Shown here: piece by piece, positions 1-9,081 of the stretch
Layout: each line of letters begins with the position of its first letter
Position numbering within the stretch: position 1 is the stretch's first letter
Assembly (NCBI GenBank): GCA_030412945.1
Contig: JAUHJS010000007.1
Location: forward strand, 186,001 to 250,000
Source: Shiella aurantiaca
Lineage (GTDB): Bacteria; Bacteroidota; Bacteroidia; Cytophagales; Cyclobacteriaceae
Direction of reading: 5' to 3'
DNA length: 64,000 nt
Notes under the pieces: model-generated
The model's database searches: none
The model's input: the letters and a program-made list of their open reading frames with translations, nothing else
Told to the model about the DNA's origin: nothing
Program-made: the position numbers and the translations under genes

Positions 1-134
1 GAGACTGATTATGTAAGGGGTTTGCTTTAGTGATTGAAAATAGGTTATTTGATTTTGGCAAAGCCATTGAATTCTAGACTTTATTGATAGGAATAGGTGT
101 GGTTAGGTTAAATAAACGTTATTCAAAACCAAAA

Positions 135-728
135 ATGAGGAATCTCTCTTTATTATTCATCCTAATAATTACCTTCACGCGTTGTGGTGATTCAAGTTCT
201 AAAAATGCGCTAGAAAGAATAATAATTACTGAGAAGCAAGCAGTTGAACACGGACTATTGCCAGTAAATATTGAATTGGTGGTTCCATCAGGATTTACAA
301 ATTTTATCTCTCCAGAGAATGGCTTTAAAAGAGGCTTTTATGTCCTCATTGGCGAAAAAGATACGGCTGGTGTAGTTATTCAACAGATTGATTTGTTTTC
401 AATGCCTGATTCTCTAATGAATGGAAATAAATGGGACCACCTAAAAGGCTTGAGTGAAATGACAAAAGAGAATTTTGGCCCTGGTGAATACAAACAAATT
501 AGCATAGAGAATAGAAAAATAGGACGCTATGAGATTCCGCTTTTAGTGGCAGAATTGGATATGAATGCTGGCTCTTACCAAGGTAGTTATATTTATACGG
601 TAGGCGTTTTGGAAACTAATCATGGAGAAAAAGTGCAAATGTCATCACTTGCTAAAAAGAATAAATTAGAAGACGGCATTTACTCAAAGGGGTTACTTCA
701 GGTGCTCAACTCATTAATAATAAGATGA
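135..728 (+). CDS. Putative lipoprotein of unknown function
   Basis: I do not recognise the family. The protein of about 197 residues starts with a short hydrophobic signal ending in Cys17 (context FTRCGDSSS), which reads as a lipobox, so it is probably a membrane-anchored lipoprotein facing the periplasm or outer membrane. The rest is soluble, with alternating hydrophobic strands and no obvious catalytic motif. An in-frame TTG start 51 bases upstream would put a charged tail before the signal peptide, so the ATG at 135 is preferred. It stands alone, with the next gene on the opposite strand. Base composition is more AT-rich than in the genes to its right. Confidence 0.6.
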   Translation: MRNLSLLFILIITFTRCGDSSSKNALERIIITEKQAVEHGLLPVNIELVVPSGFTNFISPENGFKRGFYVLIGEKDTAGVVIQQIDLFSMPDSLMNGNKWDHLKGLSEMTKENFGPGEYKQISIENRKIGRYEIPLLVAELDMNAGSYQGSYIYTVGVLETNHGEKVQMSSLAKKNKLEDGIYSKGLLQVLNSLIIR

Positions 729-857
729 AAAGCATTTTTAAATAACAGAATAAAACAACAACGGTTCAGGCTCTTTGCCAAAATGTATAACTACTTTCTT
801 TTGTCATCCAATAACAGAAGGCTTTCAGATCCTTTTTCTTCAAAGGAATTTACCCCA

Positions 858-888
858 CAAAAAAGCCTCACCGAAAAATCAGCGAGGC
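858..888 (-). terminator. Intrinsic terminator of the BLUF gene
   Basis: Read on the minus strand, a 9-bp stem (GCCTCGCTG pairing with CGGTGAGGC, including G-U pairs) closes a 6-base loop and is followed directly by a run of six T. It lies 24 bases after the stop codon of the BLUF gene. This is the expected form of a rho-independent terminator. Confidence 0.75.
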
Positions 889-911
889 CTCTTATTAAAT
901 ACATATTCTCT

Positions 912-1331
912 TTAGAAAAACTTCTTCAAGATATCCAGCACCTTGCCTCCGTTTTCTTCTTCACCGTCCAATATCTTTTTGAAGGTGAGTTTGTCTTCCG
1001 AAGTGATATCGGTCAGGTAATCAATCGAGTTGGAGTTTTGGATAGGGCGGCTGCCCATGTGCCAGCTCGGGAAAGACTTTTGCTTGATAGGCCCCAGCGA
1101 AATCATACGCACTTGGTCGTGTCTAGTATCACCTTTGATCTTATCGTAGAGGCTGGTAATGGTTTTCATATCTCCTTCCACCATCTGTATAAATTTGGTG
1201 TCATTGTACAGCAATACTCCGGTAATGTCCAAAGGAGGATTATTCTTTTTACACGCTTCCAAAATCTTTTCGATTTCTTCTTCGGTGCAGTTTGGCTTTC
1301 TGTTGCTTACATATACAAGTTGTGATAACAT
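912..1331 (-). CDS. BLUF-domain blue-light photoreceptor protein
   Basis: The 139-residue protein is essentially one BLUF (blue light using FAD) domain with a short C-terminal tail. The residues that bind flavin and switch its hydrogen bonds are visible: Tyr7 in QLVYVS, Asn31 before the conserved DITGVLLY stretch, and Gln49 in FIQMVEG. The typical DTRHDQV and FPSWHMG blocks follow. There is no attached output domain (EAL, GGDEF or cyclase), so it is a short, stand-alone BLUF protein that would have to signal through a partner. The neighbours give no hint of that partner. It is a single-gene unit with its own terminator, divergent from the NTF2-like gene at 1481. Confidence 0.93.
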   Translation of the reverse strand: MLSQLVYVSNRKPNCTEEEIEKILEACKKNNPPLDITGVLLYNDTKFIQMVEGDMKTITSLYDKIKGDTRHDQVRMISLGPIKQKSFPSWHMGSRPIQNSNSIDYLTDITSEDKLTFKKILDGEEENGGKVLDILKKFF

Positions 1332-1480
1332 AGTGAGTAGGTTTTATTCCATGTTGTAACATCAAATTTTTCAAATTGTTTTTTTGCCGATAGGAAATTA
1401 AATTTTCCATTTGTGTAAGCCGCTTTTTCAGGCCCTCTAAAAGCCGCATATTAACGCCCAAACTCAAAATTCAACTGAAA

Positions 1481-1945
1481 ATGAAAAAAGCAGGAATTTT
1501 ACTTTTACTCGGTATGCTGCTGGGCACCGCACTTTATGCGCAACAAAACGAAGAAGAAGCCGTAAAGCAGACCATCGTTACCATGTTCGATGCCATGCGG
1601 GCGGGAGACAGCAGTTTGCTTGCTACCACCTTTCATCCCGAAATGACCCTTAAGTCGGTAGGGATGAATAAAGAAGGGCAGGTGCAACTGCGTAACGAAA
1701 ACGCCAAAGAATTTTTGAAAGCCGTAGGCACACCCCATGATATCGTGTGGGACGAGCGCATACTGAGCTGGGAAATTCGCATTGATGGCCCTATGGCTAC
1801 CGCCTGGACTGAGTATCAGTTTTATGCCGGAGAGCGCTTTAGCCACTGTGGAGTCAATGCCTTTCAGCTGATTAAGCAAAACGGCAAATGGACTATCTTC
1901 CACATTGCCGATACGCGCAGAAAGGAAGGCTGTCTAAATGAGTGA
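1481..1945 (+). CDS. Secreted NTF2-like / lumazine-binding-like protein
   Basis: The 154-residue protein has an N-terminal signal peptide (hydrophobic residues 5-20, cleavage after LYAQ) followed by a single NTF2-fold domain of the SnoaL/Lumazine_bd_2 type. The opening helix pattern EEEAVKQTIVTMFDAMRAGD, the central HPEM, and the closing FQLIKQNGKWTIFHIADTRR strand are typical. Such domains form small cone-shaped pockets and may bind ligands or act as enzymes; no function can be assigned here. It probably sits in the periplasm. The DUF4920 gene follows on the same strand after 49 bases, so the two may be cotranscribed. Confidence 0.75.
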   Translation: MKKAGILLLLGMLLGTALYAQQNEEEAVKQTIVTMFDAMRAGDSSLLATTFHPEMTLKSVGMNKEGQVQLRNENAKEFLKAVGTPHDIVWDERILSWEIRIDGPMATAWTEYQFYAGERFSHCGVNAFQLIKQNGKWTIFHIADTRRKEGCLNE

Positions 1946-1994
1946 TTTGCGGCTTTGGCAATAGCAGTGTAAATTGAAACCAAAACTATAACCT

Positions 1995-2471
1995 ATGAAA
2001 CGTTTATCTTTTGTTGTGCTCCTTGCCACGGTAATGGGCGCCTGTTCATCTCCTAAAACCCAAGAGGAAGCTGCTGTGCAGTCTTTTGGCGCTGCCATTA
2101 CTGAAGAAAATAGTATTGCGCTTACGGCATTGCCTGAGCAATTAAGTGCTACCGATTCTTTATCGATAAAGGTAGAGGGCACCATTCAGGAAGTATGCCA
2201 AATGAAAGGCTGCTGGATGAAAATGGATATGGGCAACAACCAAAGCATTACGGTGAAATTCAAAGATTATGGCTTTTTTGTGCCCAAAGATGCTGCCGGA
2301 AAAGTGGCCGTAATCGAAGGAGTGGTGAAAAAAGAAGTAACCTCAGTAGAGCAACTCAAGCATTTGGCAGAAGATGCCGGAAAATCGCAGGAGGAAATTG
2401 ATGCGATTACCGAACCGAAAGAAGGATACACTTTTTTGGCCTCTGGCGTACTGTTGAAAGATGCGAAATAA
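1995..2471 (+). CDS. DUF4920-family lipoprotein
   Basis: The 158-residue protein has a lipoprotein signal ending at Cys17 (VMGACSS). The mature part matches what I know of DUF4920 proteins of Bacteroidota: a region around VEGTIQEVCQMKGCWMKM, with two cysteines resembling a metal or redox site, then ITVKFKDYGFFVPKDAAGKVAVIEGVV. The family has an OB-like fold and no established role. It overlaps the next gene by 11 bases, which supports translational coupling with the haem-motif lipoprotein. A function in periplasmic metal or haem-protein chemistry is only a guess from the Cys pair and this neighbour. Confidence 0.8.
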   Translation: MKRLSFVVLLATVMGACSSPKTQEEAAVQSFGAAITEENSIALTALPEQLSATDSLSIKVEGTIQEVCQMKGCWMKMDMGNNQSITVKFKDYGFFVPKDAAGKVAVIEGVVKKEVTSVEQLKHLAEDAGKSQEEIDAITEPKEGYTFLASGVLLKDAK

Positions 2472-2889
2472 GACACTTTATCTATGGGTGAGCGCAGGCT
2501 GCTTTTTGGCAGCCTGTACTTTTTCATGCCAGTCGGGAAGTAAGCGTGCCTACGATCCTAATAATCCCTATTTGCCCTCCAGCCCATTGGCGGCCGTGAT
2601 GCGCGAAATGGTAGAAACACTGGAAAAGGAAAAGCCTTCACGGGCGAAAGGGGAGTTCCTTCCTATGGACAAAGACCTGTTTCACGAAATCAAAACTGCT
2701 ACACCTACCAAAGCCAGCGATGCTTCGCTAACTTTCTATGGTATGGCCGATGGTTTTTTGGGTGTGCTCGATACCTATAATCAAAGCCCCAATCAGGTAC
2801 ATTACAATGCCCTGATTGATGCCTGCGTAAGCTGCCATCAGAATTTTTGTGAAGGGCCTATTACTCGCATCAAGAAATTGAAGTTATGA
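2461..2889 (+). CDS. Small lipoprotein with a C-terminal c-type haem motif
   Basis: The 142-residue protein carries a signal peptide with a lipobox Cys19 (FLAAC) and, near the C-terminus, a single CVSCH haem-attachment motif (Cys122, Cys125, His126). A lone C-terminal CxxCH after a helical body is the layout of cytochrome c-prime-like proteins, so a periplasmic electron-transfer or gas-sensing haem protein is likely. It starts inside the preceding DUF4920 gene (11-base overlap), suggesting one transcript. Its last 6 bases overlap the convergent membrane-protein gene on the other strand. No haem-ligating methionine is obvious, and the family is otherwise unassigned. Confidence 0.75.
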   Translation: MRNKTLYLWVSAGCFLAACTFSCQSGSKRAYDPNNPYLPSSPLAAVMREMVETLEKEKPSRAKGEFLPMDKDLFHEIKTATPTKASDASLTFYGMADGFLGVLDTYNQSPNQVHYNALIDACVSCHQNFCEGPITRIKKLKL

Positions 2890-3255
2890 ATAATAGCGGT
2901 CTCTCCGCTTTCTGATAAAGAGGCTGCGAAAAGTGCTGCCGCTCAGTCCAAAGCTTCCTCCTACCAAGGCGCCTACTAAAGCCGTAACTACCATCAGGTA
3001 GGGGACTTCCTGTACTTGAAGCAATTGGGCCATAGCCTGAGTGAGAGGGGCTTGGGCTTGCCAATGCAGTCTCAGTGCTAAGCCCAACCAAACCAATCCA
3101 ACCGCTACAAAGCCGGCCCAAAATGAATGGGCATGCTTACCGGGTATTAAAGCAGAAACCACAAAAGAAACTAAGCCGGCAAACCACCAAGGGAAATAGG
3201 GGCCTGCGAAATAACTTAATACGGCAATCAATACGATTTTTATCAATAGTTTCAT
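2884..3255 (-). CDS. Small integral membrane protein, unknown
   Basis: The 123-residue protein is largely hydrophobic, with about four predicted membrane segments (roughly residues 4-20, 22-40, 46-63 and 84-105) and a basic C-terminal tail (RKRRDRYYS). I recognise no family. Its ATG overlaps the stop of the penicillin-acylase-family gene by 4 bases (ATGA), so the two are translated from one message and may be functionally linked. At its own 3' end it overlaps the haem-motif gene on the opposite strand by 6 bases, so neither gene has room for a terminator there. Confidence 0.6.
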   Translation of the reverse strand: MKLLIKIVLIAVLSYFAGPYFPWWFAGLVSFVVSALIPGKHAHSFWAGFVAVGLVWLGLALRLHWQAQAPLTQAMAQLLQVQEVPYLMVVTALVGALVGGSFGLSGSTFRSLFIRKRRDRYYS

Positions 3256-5681
3256 GGTTGCTCAGGGTTTGGGAGTAATTGATGGCTACGGTATACTTCG
3301 CTGAGGCTATCGCCTCGTGCCGGGAAATGCAAACTCAGGAATTTTCCTGTTCTCCACGGTTCGATAAAATCGCTGTACGCAGGGTTACCGGGGTTGCCCG
3401 ATTGTCCGCCCGGATAGATGGCATAGGCTTTCACAGGGGTGCTTAGTTCCACCACCATACGCCAGCTGGCGCCATTGCGTCCGCTGTTGGCATTGATGAT
3501 GCTGCGGTTGCCATCTACCATCAGATTGTCCACACTAAAGGGCGCTAGTTGTGCTAGGTGTTGTATGCTACTTTTCTTGAGTCGCCCCCATTCCATAGGT
3601 TTCTGTTCTTTCTCTTCCCAGCGGGCCACGGAGTCCACCATTTGGGCGAAAGTCGATTGGCTCAAATCACGCAAATCGTGATGGAAAAGCAGGGTGTCAT
3701 TGTCTTGGAAAATGGAGTTTTCAAAGTTTTGCAACATAGCTATCGTCACATAGGAATCAGGCCAGCGAAGGGCTTTGTTTTGTGCCCATAAGTCTTTCCA
3801 TAGTTCCCGATAAAAGTAATGCCACCAGATTTCGAAATACGCAGGGGCACTTTGGAGAGCAGTATTCATAAAATCCCATTGCTGTAAAGCCTTTTTGATT
3901 TTTTCCGATTCAGCGGAGGCCGACAAAGAATCGAGCGAAGGGAGGATTACGGCCAAAGCTTCCGCGGCTTTGAGGTTATAATTGTCCATCTGCAAGGCCA
4001 TCATATCTTGGGGAGTGATGCCCGTCATAGCCGTGAGGCGCTGATTGATGCGCCTGTTGCGGTAGTGTTCAAAGCTGTTATCGTAAATGTAATAAGGGTA
4101 ATTGGCATCTGCCGAATGTTGGTTGGCCGAACTCACAAATCCACGCTCAGGATTGAGTATATGCACGGCATGGTCTTGCGGAATAAACCCTTGCCAATCG
4201 TAAGCCGACTGGCTGCCATCCAATAAAAATTTACCTTGATCTTGCCAGCGGAGAGGGAATTTACCTTGTACCCAAAGCGCAATATCGCCTTGGTTGGAGG
4301 CAAACACTATATTTTGTGCCGGACAAGAAAAATAGGGTAGGGCCTCGGTGTATTCCTTATAGTTGCGAGCCTGATTGAGTTGGAAAAAGGTGCGCTGCTC
4401 CTGGCTGGGATCATGGGCAATCCAGCGTAGGGCAAAGCCTGCCAAGCTATGGGAAGTCTGATAGTTTTCATCATACACAATAGGCCCATGATGTGTAAAG
4501 ACGAGCGTATCGAAACGGCTTTCCTCGCCTTTTATCTTGATTTCTTCTATGCGCTTTTGCGTTTTCAGCCATTTGCCATCAAACAAGTATTCTTCCTTTC
4601 GACTATCGCGGAAGGTGATTTTGTACCAATCGCGCACATCGCGGGTGGCATTGGTTACGCCCCAGGCGATGGAATCGTTGAAACCGGATATCACGCCCAA
4701 GGCGCCTGTGAGGGTAGCACCCATAGTATTTACTTCAGGCGATTGCAAGTGCATGGCATACCAAATGGAAGGCAGATTAAGGGCTAAGTGCGGGTCATTG
4801 GCCAAGATGGGGCTTCCGGAGGCAGTTTTGCTGCCGCTTACCGCCCAGTTGTTGCTACCTATGCCCGGCTCTCTTTTTTCGGTGCTATCGGCAGAAAAGA
4901 GTAGGGGAAATTGCACATTTTCGGGAGTTGTCACCGCTACTGGCTCAAAATCCCAAACCGTTCCTGCTGGGGCTACCGGATCTAAGCCTTCGGGGAAATC
5001 GGGATAGAGAAGTGCGAAATAGCTACTGCCTAGTAGCTTCAAGGCATTGGTGTTTTGCTCATCTACATCGCCTCCGGTAAGCATGTCGGCCATGTATTTC
5101 AATAAAAGTGTGGTTTTATAAGGCGACCAAGGCTCAGGGTTATAATTCAGGATTTTATATTCAAGGGGGAAGTCTTTAGGACTAAGCTGACGAATATAGG
5201 CATTCACTCCTTCGGAATAGGCTTGCACATAGGAGAACAATACGGTATCTTTTTCCAACATGCTGAGGGCGTTTTCTGCTCCAAAGCCTAAGCCCTTTCT
5301 GCGCTGGCGCTGATCATAGGACACCGCACGTGACCCAACAATCTCCGACAAGCGCCCTGCCGCGGCCATGGTTTGAAACTCCATTTGCCATAGGCGATGC
5401 TGGGCCGTTACATAGCCCTGCGCCAGATAGAGGTCATGCAGGTTTTGTGCTTGAATGTGGGGGATGGAAGCACTATCATAGGAGATTTTCACAGGCTGCT
5501 GTAAACCAGGAATGGAAATATCTTCTTGAGGAGCTAAGGCTTCGCTTGTTGCATTTTGCCAAAATCCGCTGAAAGGGTCTAATAGTTTTCCGAGAGGAGG
5601 AATGATTCCGTGAGAAAAATGCAGAAAGTAAAACAAAGCCCCACTGAGGAGCAAACTAGTGGCAAATTTTAAAAACTTCAT
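3252..5681 (-). CDS. Penicillin acylase family Ntn hydrolase
   Basis: The 809-residue protein is a full-length member of the penicillin amidase / acyl-homoserine-lactone acylase family. These are made as a precursor that cuts itself into alpha and beta chains; the new N-terminal serine of the beta chain is the nucleophile. Here it is Ser276 in the sequence GIGSNNWAVSGSKTASG, followed by ILANDPHL. The N-terminal membrane segment (residues 5-25) would export or anchor it in the periplasm. Substrates of the family include penicillins, acyl-homoserine lactones and other amides, and the sequence alone does not decide. It is cotranscribed with the small membrane protein at 2884 and is divergent from the sulfate operon. 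Confidence 0.93.
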   Translation of the reverse strand: MKFLKFATSLLLSGALFYFLHFSHGIIPPLGKLLDPFSGFWQNATSEALAPQEDISIPGLQQPVKISYDSASIPHIQAQNLHDLYLAQGYVTAQHRLWQMEFQTMAAAGRLSEIVGSRAVSYDQRQRRKGLGFGAENALSMLEKDTVLFSYVQAYSEGVNAYIRQLSPKDFPLEYKILNYNPEPWSPYKTTLLLKYMADMLTGGDVDEQNTNALKLLGSSYFALLYPDFPEGLDPVAPAGTVWDFEPVAVTTPENVQFPLLFSADSTEKREPGIGSNNWAVSGSKTASGSPILANDPHLALNLPSIWYAMHLQSPEVNTMGATLTGALGVISGFNDSIAWGVTNATRDVRDWYKITFRDSRKEEYLFDGKWLKTQKRIEEIKIKGEESRFDTLVFTHHGPIVYDENYQTSHSLAGFALRWIAHDPSQEQRTFFQLNQARNYKEYTEALPYFSCPAQNIVFASNQGDIALWVQGKFPLRWQDQGKFLLDGSQSAYDWQGFIPQDHAVHILNPERGFVSSANQHSADANYPYYIYDNSFEHYRNRRINQRLTAMTGITPQDMMALQMDNYNLKAAEALAVILPSLDSLSASAESEKIKKALQQWDFMNTALQSAPAYFEIWWHYFYRELWKDLWAQNKALRWPDSYVTIAMLQNFENSIFQDNDTLLFHHDLRDLSQSTFAQMVDSVARWEEKEQKPMEWGRLKKSSIQHLAQLAPFSVDNLMVDGNRSIINANSGRNGASWRMVVELSTPVKAYAIYPGGQSGNPGNPAYSDFIEPWRTGKFLSLHFPARGDSLSEVYRSHQLLPNPEQP

Positions 5682-5789
5682 AGCGGTGCGGTATGGTGCC
5701 TAATTAAGCAAATAATGCGGGAATCTGCGCCAAATAATATTTTTTTTATTTAAACGGATGATAATAGTCTAGTATTTCGGTAGGGTTTA

Positions 5790-5797
5790 TATATTTG
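5790..5797 (+). promoter_or_regulatory. Candidate Bacteroidota -7 promoter box for the sulfate operon
   Basis: TATATTTG fits the Bacteroidota -7 consensus TAnnTTTG exactly. It ends 12 bases before the preferred ATG at 5810, so the transcript would have a very short leader of about 5 bases. No good TTTG box lies at the usual -33 distance, which weakens the call. Confidence 0.4.
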
Positions 5798-5809
5798 TAT
5801 TCTTTTTCT

Positions 5810-7573
5810 ATGGAGCATCTACCCATTTTTTTGTTGATTGCTGGTCTTATTATCGCGTTGCTGCTCGATAAGTGGGAATCGGCATGGGTATTCACGGCTT
5901 TCTCTTTAGTCTTGGTTTTGGTAGGCGCTATGTCTTTAGGCGATTACCTAAAAGGCTTTGCCAACGAATCTATCCTTACCATTTTCCTTTTGATTGTGGT
6001 GACCAGTGTGCTGCAACAGCAATTTCCCATTCACAAATGGGTAGATGGTCTGATGAATAAACCCGGACAAAGTCAGTCCCTGTTTTTTATTAAGGTAAAT
6101 GGTTTTGTAGCGCTGATTTCTTCTTTTGTGAATAACACCCCCGTAGTGGCCTTTTTTACGCCCTATTTATATAAATGGGGCGAGAAGAATGGGGTAGCCC
6201 CTAGCAAATTGCTGATGCCGCTTTCTTTTGCCGCCATTATGGGCGGGATGATTACCTTGGTGGGGACTTCCACCAATTTGGTACTGAATGGACTTATTGA
6301 GCAAAATGGGGGACAGGTTTTAGCCTTCTTTGACTTTTTGGTACCAGGCCTGCTGATAACGGTGCTGGGCATCTTGGCTATGTTAATATTTAGTAATCAA
6401 TTATTGCCCGCCAACACCCTACCAAAAACCGAGGTACTGGCCAATACCCGCGAGTACTTGGCCGAACTGCAAGTAATGCCGGGAAGTATATTGATTGGCA
6501 AAACGGTGGCTGAGGCCGAATTGAGGAATTTGCAAGGGGTATTCTTAGTGGAGATTATCCGTAAGGAACAGACCATCACTCCTGTGCGGCCAGAGGAAAA
6601 GCTAGAACAAGAGGATATTCTCTTTTTTGCCGGAGATACCCACGAAATTGTGAACCTTACCCAGAAAAACTGGGGGCTCCATTTTCCTAAGCAAAAGTAT
6701 TTAGAAGAAGATAACCATATCCACTTGGTGGAAGCGGTGGTTCCGGCTAATTCCCGCCTGATAGGAAGGCCCTTGCGCGAAACAGGATTCCGCCAAAAGT
6801 ACAATGCCGCCATTCTGGCGATTCACCGCAATGGAGAACGGGTAAAAGGCAAACTTGGCCAGCACATCATCCATGCAGGGGATATGCTGTTTCTGTCGGT
6901 GGGCGATAATTTCAACCTACAGCGTAGCGATTACAACGATTTATATATTTTCAGTGAAATCAGCACGCTTGGGCGAGAAGAGAGAAAAAATCAAAAAGGG
7001 CGCTTTTTATTAAGTACAGCACTGGCTATAGGCATGGCTTTGGTTTTACAGACCAATCTATTAATGGCCTTATTGATTCTTCTGATAGGCTGGGCCTTGG
7101 CGGGTTTTGTACAGCTCGATCAACTGAAAAATGAGTTTGACCCTTCCTTGCTTTTGGTACTGGTGGGTGCTTTGGGCGTGGGTACGGCTCTTTTGCAAAG
7201 TGGTGCGGCTGCGGAACTGGCACAGGGCATCGGAGCAGCAATTCAGCACCTGAGTCCTTGGTGGGCCTTGCTTTTGCTATATGGCCTCACGGTTTTACTG
7301 ACTTCGTTTATTACCAATGTGGCGGCTGTAAGTATTGCTTTTCCTATTACCAATCAATTGATTCAGCTAAATGGTTGGGAAAGCGAGCCATTCTATTTAG
7401 CCATTGCTTTTGCCGCTTCTTGCGCTTTTATGACTCCTTTTGGCTACCAGACCAATCTGATGATAGCCGGGCCTGGTAAATACCGTTTTGTAGATTTTCT
7501 TCGATTAGGATTTCCAATCACTCTCATTTATTCATTTTTGGTTTTCTTCTACTTATCGCTTCGTTATTTTTAA
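5810..7573 (+). CDS. SLC13-family anion permease with two TrkA-C domains (probable sulfate importer)
   Basis: The protein of about 587 residues (ATG at 5810; a TTG at 5795 would add only five residues and overlap the promoter box) is a divalent anion/sodium symporter. Hydrophobic halves at about residues 1-200 and 400-587 flank a cytoplasmic insert with two TrkA-C (RCK-C) domains at about 216-285 and 303-366. The SLC13 signature elements SSFVNNTPVVAFFTPYL and TSFITNVAAVSIAFPITNQL carry the substrate-binding NNTP/TNVA motifs. This domain layout is common for sulfate transporters, and its place 3 bases upstream of cysC, first in a sulfate activation operon, argues for sulfate as substrate. Other anions cannot be excluded. 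Confidence 0.9.
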   Translation: MEHLPIFLLIAGLIIALLLDKWESAWVFTAFSLVLVLVGAMSLGDYLKGFANESILTIFLLIVVTSVLQQQFPIHKWVDGLMNKPGQSQSLFFIKVNGFVALISSFVNNTPVVAFFTPYLYKWGEKNGVAPSKLLMPLSFAAIMGGMITLVGTSTNLVLNGLIEQNGGQVLAFFDFLVPGLLITVLGILAMLIFSNQLLPANTLPKTEVLANTREYLAELQVMPGSILIGKTVAEAELRNLQGVFLVEIIRKEQTITPVRPEEKLEQEDILFFAGDTHEIVNLTQKNWGLHFPKQKYLEEDNHIHLVEAVVPANSRLIGRPLRETGFRQKYNAAILAIHRNGERVKGKLGQHIIHAGDMLFLSVGDNFNLQRSDYNDLYIFSEISTLGREERKNQKGRFLLSTALAIGMALVLQTNLLMALLILLIGWALAGFVQLDQLKNEFDPSLLLVLVGALGVGTALLQSGAAAELAQGIGAAIQHLSPWWALLLLYGLTVLLTSFITNVAAVSIAFPITNQLIQLNGWESEPFYLAIAFAASCAFMTPFGYQTNLMIAGPGKYRFVDFLRLGFPITLIYSFLVFFYLSLRYF

Positions 7574-7576
7574 GCT

Positions 7577-8170
7577 ATGGAACACATTCATCCCCATCAA
7601 CATAAGATAGTTCGTCAGGATCGTCTCCGCAAACAAGGACATGGTTCTATGGTGATTTGGTTTACCGGACTTTCAGGTTCGGGAAAGTCCACATTGGCCA
7701 GTGCTTTGGAAGCTAGGTTGTTTGAAGAAGGCATTCGTACCTATATTTTGGATGGGGACAATATCCGCGCGGGGCTGAATAAGGGCTTGAGCTTTTCGGA
7801 TGAAGACCGCAAAGAAAACATCAGGCGCATAGGCGAAGTAGCTAAGCTGTTTGTAGATGCAGGTGTAGTGGTGCTTTCGGCTTTTATTAGCCCTTTTGCT
7901 TCTGAACGACAACTGGTAAGAGAAACTGTGGGTGCCGAGAATTATTTTGAAGTGTTTGTAGATACGCCCCTGGAGGTTTGCGAGCAACGCGATGTCAAAG
8001 GCCTGTATGAAAAAGCCAGAAGAGGCGAGATTAAGAACTTTACGGGCATCGATTCCCCTTTTGAGGCGCCTCAAGCGCCCGATTTACGCATAGAAACACA
8101 CAAGCTATCGCTGGAGGAAGCGGTAGAAGTTTTATATAAAAACATTAGTACCCGAATAAAAAAGGCATAG
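7577..8170 (+). CDS. cysC: Adenylyl-sulfate (APS) kinase
   Basis: This 197-residue enzyme phosphorylates APS to PAPS with ATP. The Walker A loop GLSGSGKST is at residues 31-39. The APS kinase elements [37 protein letters not shown] and the [18 protein letters not shown] lid region all follow in order. It is a stand-alone kinase rather than a CysN-CysC fusion. It lies 3 bases after the permease and 2 bases before cysD, so it belongs to the operon. Because no PAPS or APS reductase is present, its PAPS is more likely used by sulfotransferases than for cysteine synthesis, at least as far as this window shows. Confidence 0.97.
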   Translation: MEHIHPHQHKIVRQDRLRKQGHGSMVIWFTGLSGSGKSTLASALEARLFEEGIRTYILDGDNIRAGLNKGLSFSDEDRKENIRRIGEVAKLFVDAGVVVLSAFISPFASERQLVRETVGAENYFEVFVDTPLEVCEQRDVKGLYEKARRGEIKNFTGIDSPFEAPQAPDLRIETHKLSLEEAVEVLYKNISTRIKKA

Positions 8171-8172
8171 CC

Positions 8173-9078
8173 ATGACTAAATACAATTTAACACACCTTG
8201 AAGAGCTGGAAGCAGAGTCGATATTCATTCTGCGCGAAGTAGCGGCTCAGTTTGAAAATCCGGCCATACTTTTTTCCGGAGGGAAAGACTCCATCCTTGT
8301 CACCTATTTGGCTTATAAGGCGTTCTATCCGGCTAATATTCCCTTTCCTTTGGTCCACATCGATACGGGACATAATTTTCAAGAAACCCTCGATTACCGC
8401 GATGATTTAGTAAAGCGCTTAGGCGCTAAGCTTATAGTTGGTTCGGTGGAAGAATCCATTAAGCAAGGAAAAGCCGTGGAGGAGAAAGGCTTTAATGCAA
8501 GCCGCAATGCTCTGCAAACGGTTACCCTACTCGATACCATTGAGCAGCATAAGTTTGATGCGGCTATTGGTGGCGCTCGTAGAGATGAGGAAAAAGCCCG
8601 TGCCAAGGAGCGCTTCTTTAGCCACCGCGATGAGTTTGGTCAGTGGGATCCCAAAAACCAACGCCCCGAATTGTGGAACTTGTTCAATGGACGCAAAAAT
8701 ATGGGAGAGCATTTCCGTGTATTCCCCATCTCCAACTGGACAGAAATGGATGTGTGGCAATACATCAAGAAGGAAAATATCCCTTTACCTAACCTGTATT
8801 TTACGCACGAGCGCATGGTGATTGAGCGCGATGGTGGTCTTTTGGCCGATTCGCCTCACCTGAACAAGCGCGATACCGAAGTGCCTTTCAAACAGATTGT
8901 GCGTTTCCGTACCATTGGCGATATGACTTGTACTGGGGCGGTGCTTTCTCAGGCCAATTCCCTGGATGAAATCATTCAAGAAGTAGCTAGCTCCCGCCAA
9001 ACCGAACGTGGTACCCGTGCCGATGATAAACGCTCGGAAACCGCCATGGAAGACCGCAAGAAGTTGGGGTATTTCTAA
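8173..9078 (+). CDS. cysD: Sulfate adenylyltransferase subunit 2
   Basis: The 301-residue catalytic subunit of ATP sulfurylase makes APS from sulfate and ATP, driven by the CysN GTPase. It has the PP-loop SGGKDS at residues 35-40 and the CysD-specific blocks HIDTGHNFQETL, GGARRDEEKARAKER, WNLFNGRKNMGEHFRVFPI and SNWTEMDVWQYI. The length is standard for CysD, and the C-terminal RADDKRSETAMEDRKKLGYF is the usual family end. It is 2 bases downstream of cysC and 77 bases upstream of cysN, a gap that holds a possible RNA structure. Confidence 0.98.
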   Translation: MTKYNLTHLEELEAESIFILREVAAQFENPAILFSGGKDSILVTYLAYKAFYPANIPFPLVHIDTGHNFQETLDYRDDLVKRLGAKLIVGSVEESIKQGKAVEEKGFNASRNALQTVTLLDTIEQHKFDAAIGGARRDEEKARAKERFFSHRDEFGQWDPKNQRPELWNLFNGRKNMGEHFRVFPISNWTEMDVWQYIKKENIPLPNLYFTHERMVIERDGGLLADSPHLNKRDTEVPFKQIVRFRTIGDMTCTGAVLSQANSLDEIIQEVASSRQTERGTRADDKRSETAMEDRKKLGYF

Positions 9079-9081
9079 TCA

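Noticed and set aside
783-1325. A 180-codon plus-strand frame opposite the BLUF gene
   Set aside because: The minus strand encodes a complete BLUF domain with all flavin residues; the plus frame matches no family and covers the terminator.
1505-1903. A 132-codon minus-strand frame opposite the NTF2-like gene
   Set aside because: The plus strand carries a signal peptide and a recognised fold; the antisense frame has no domain.
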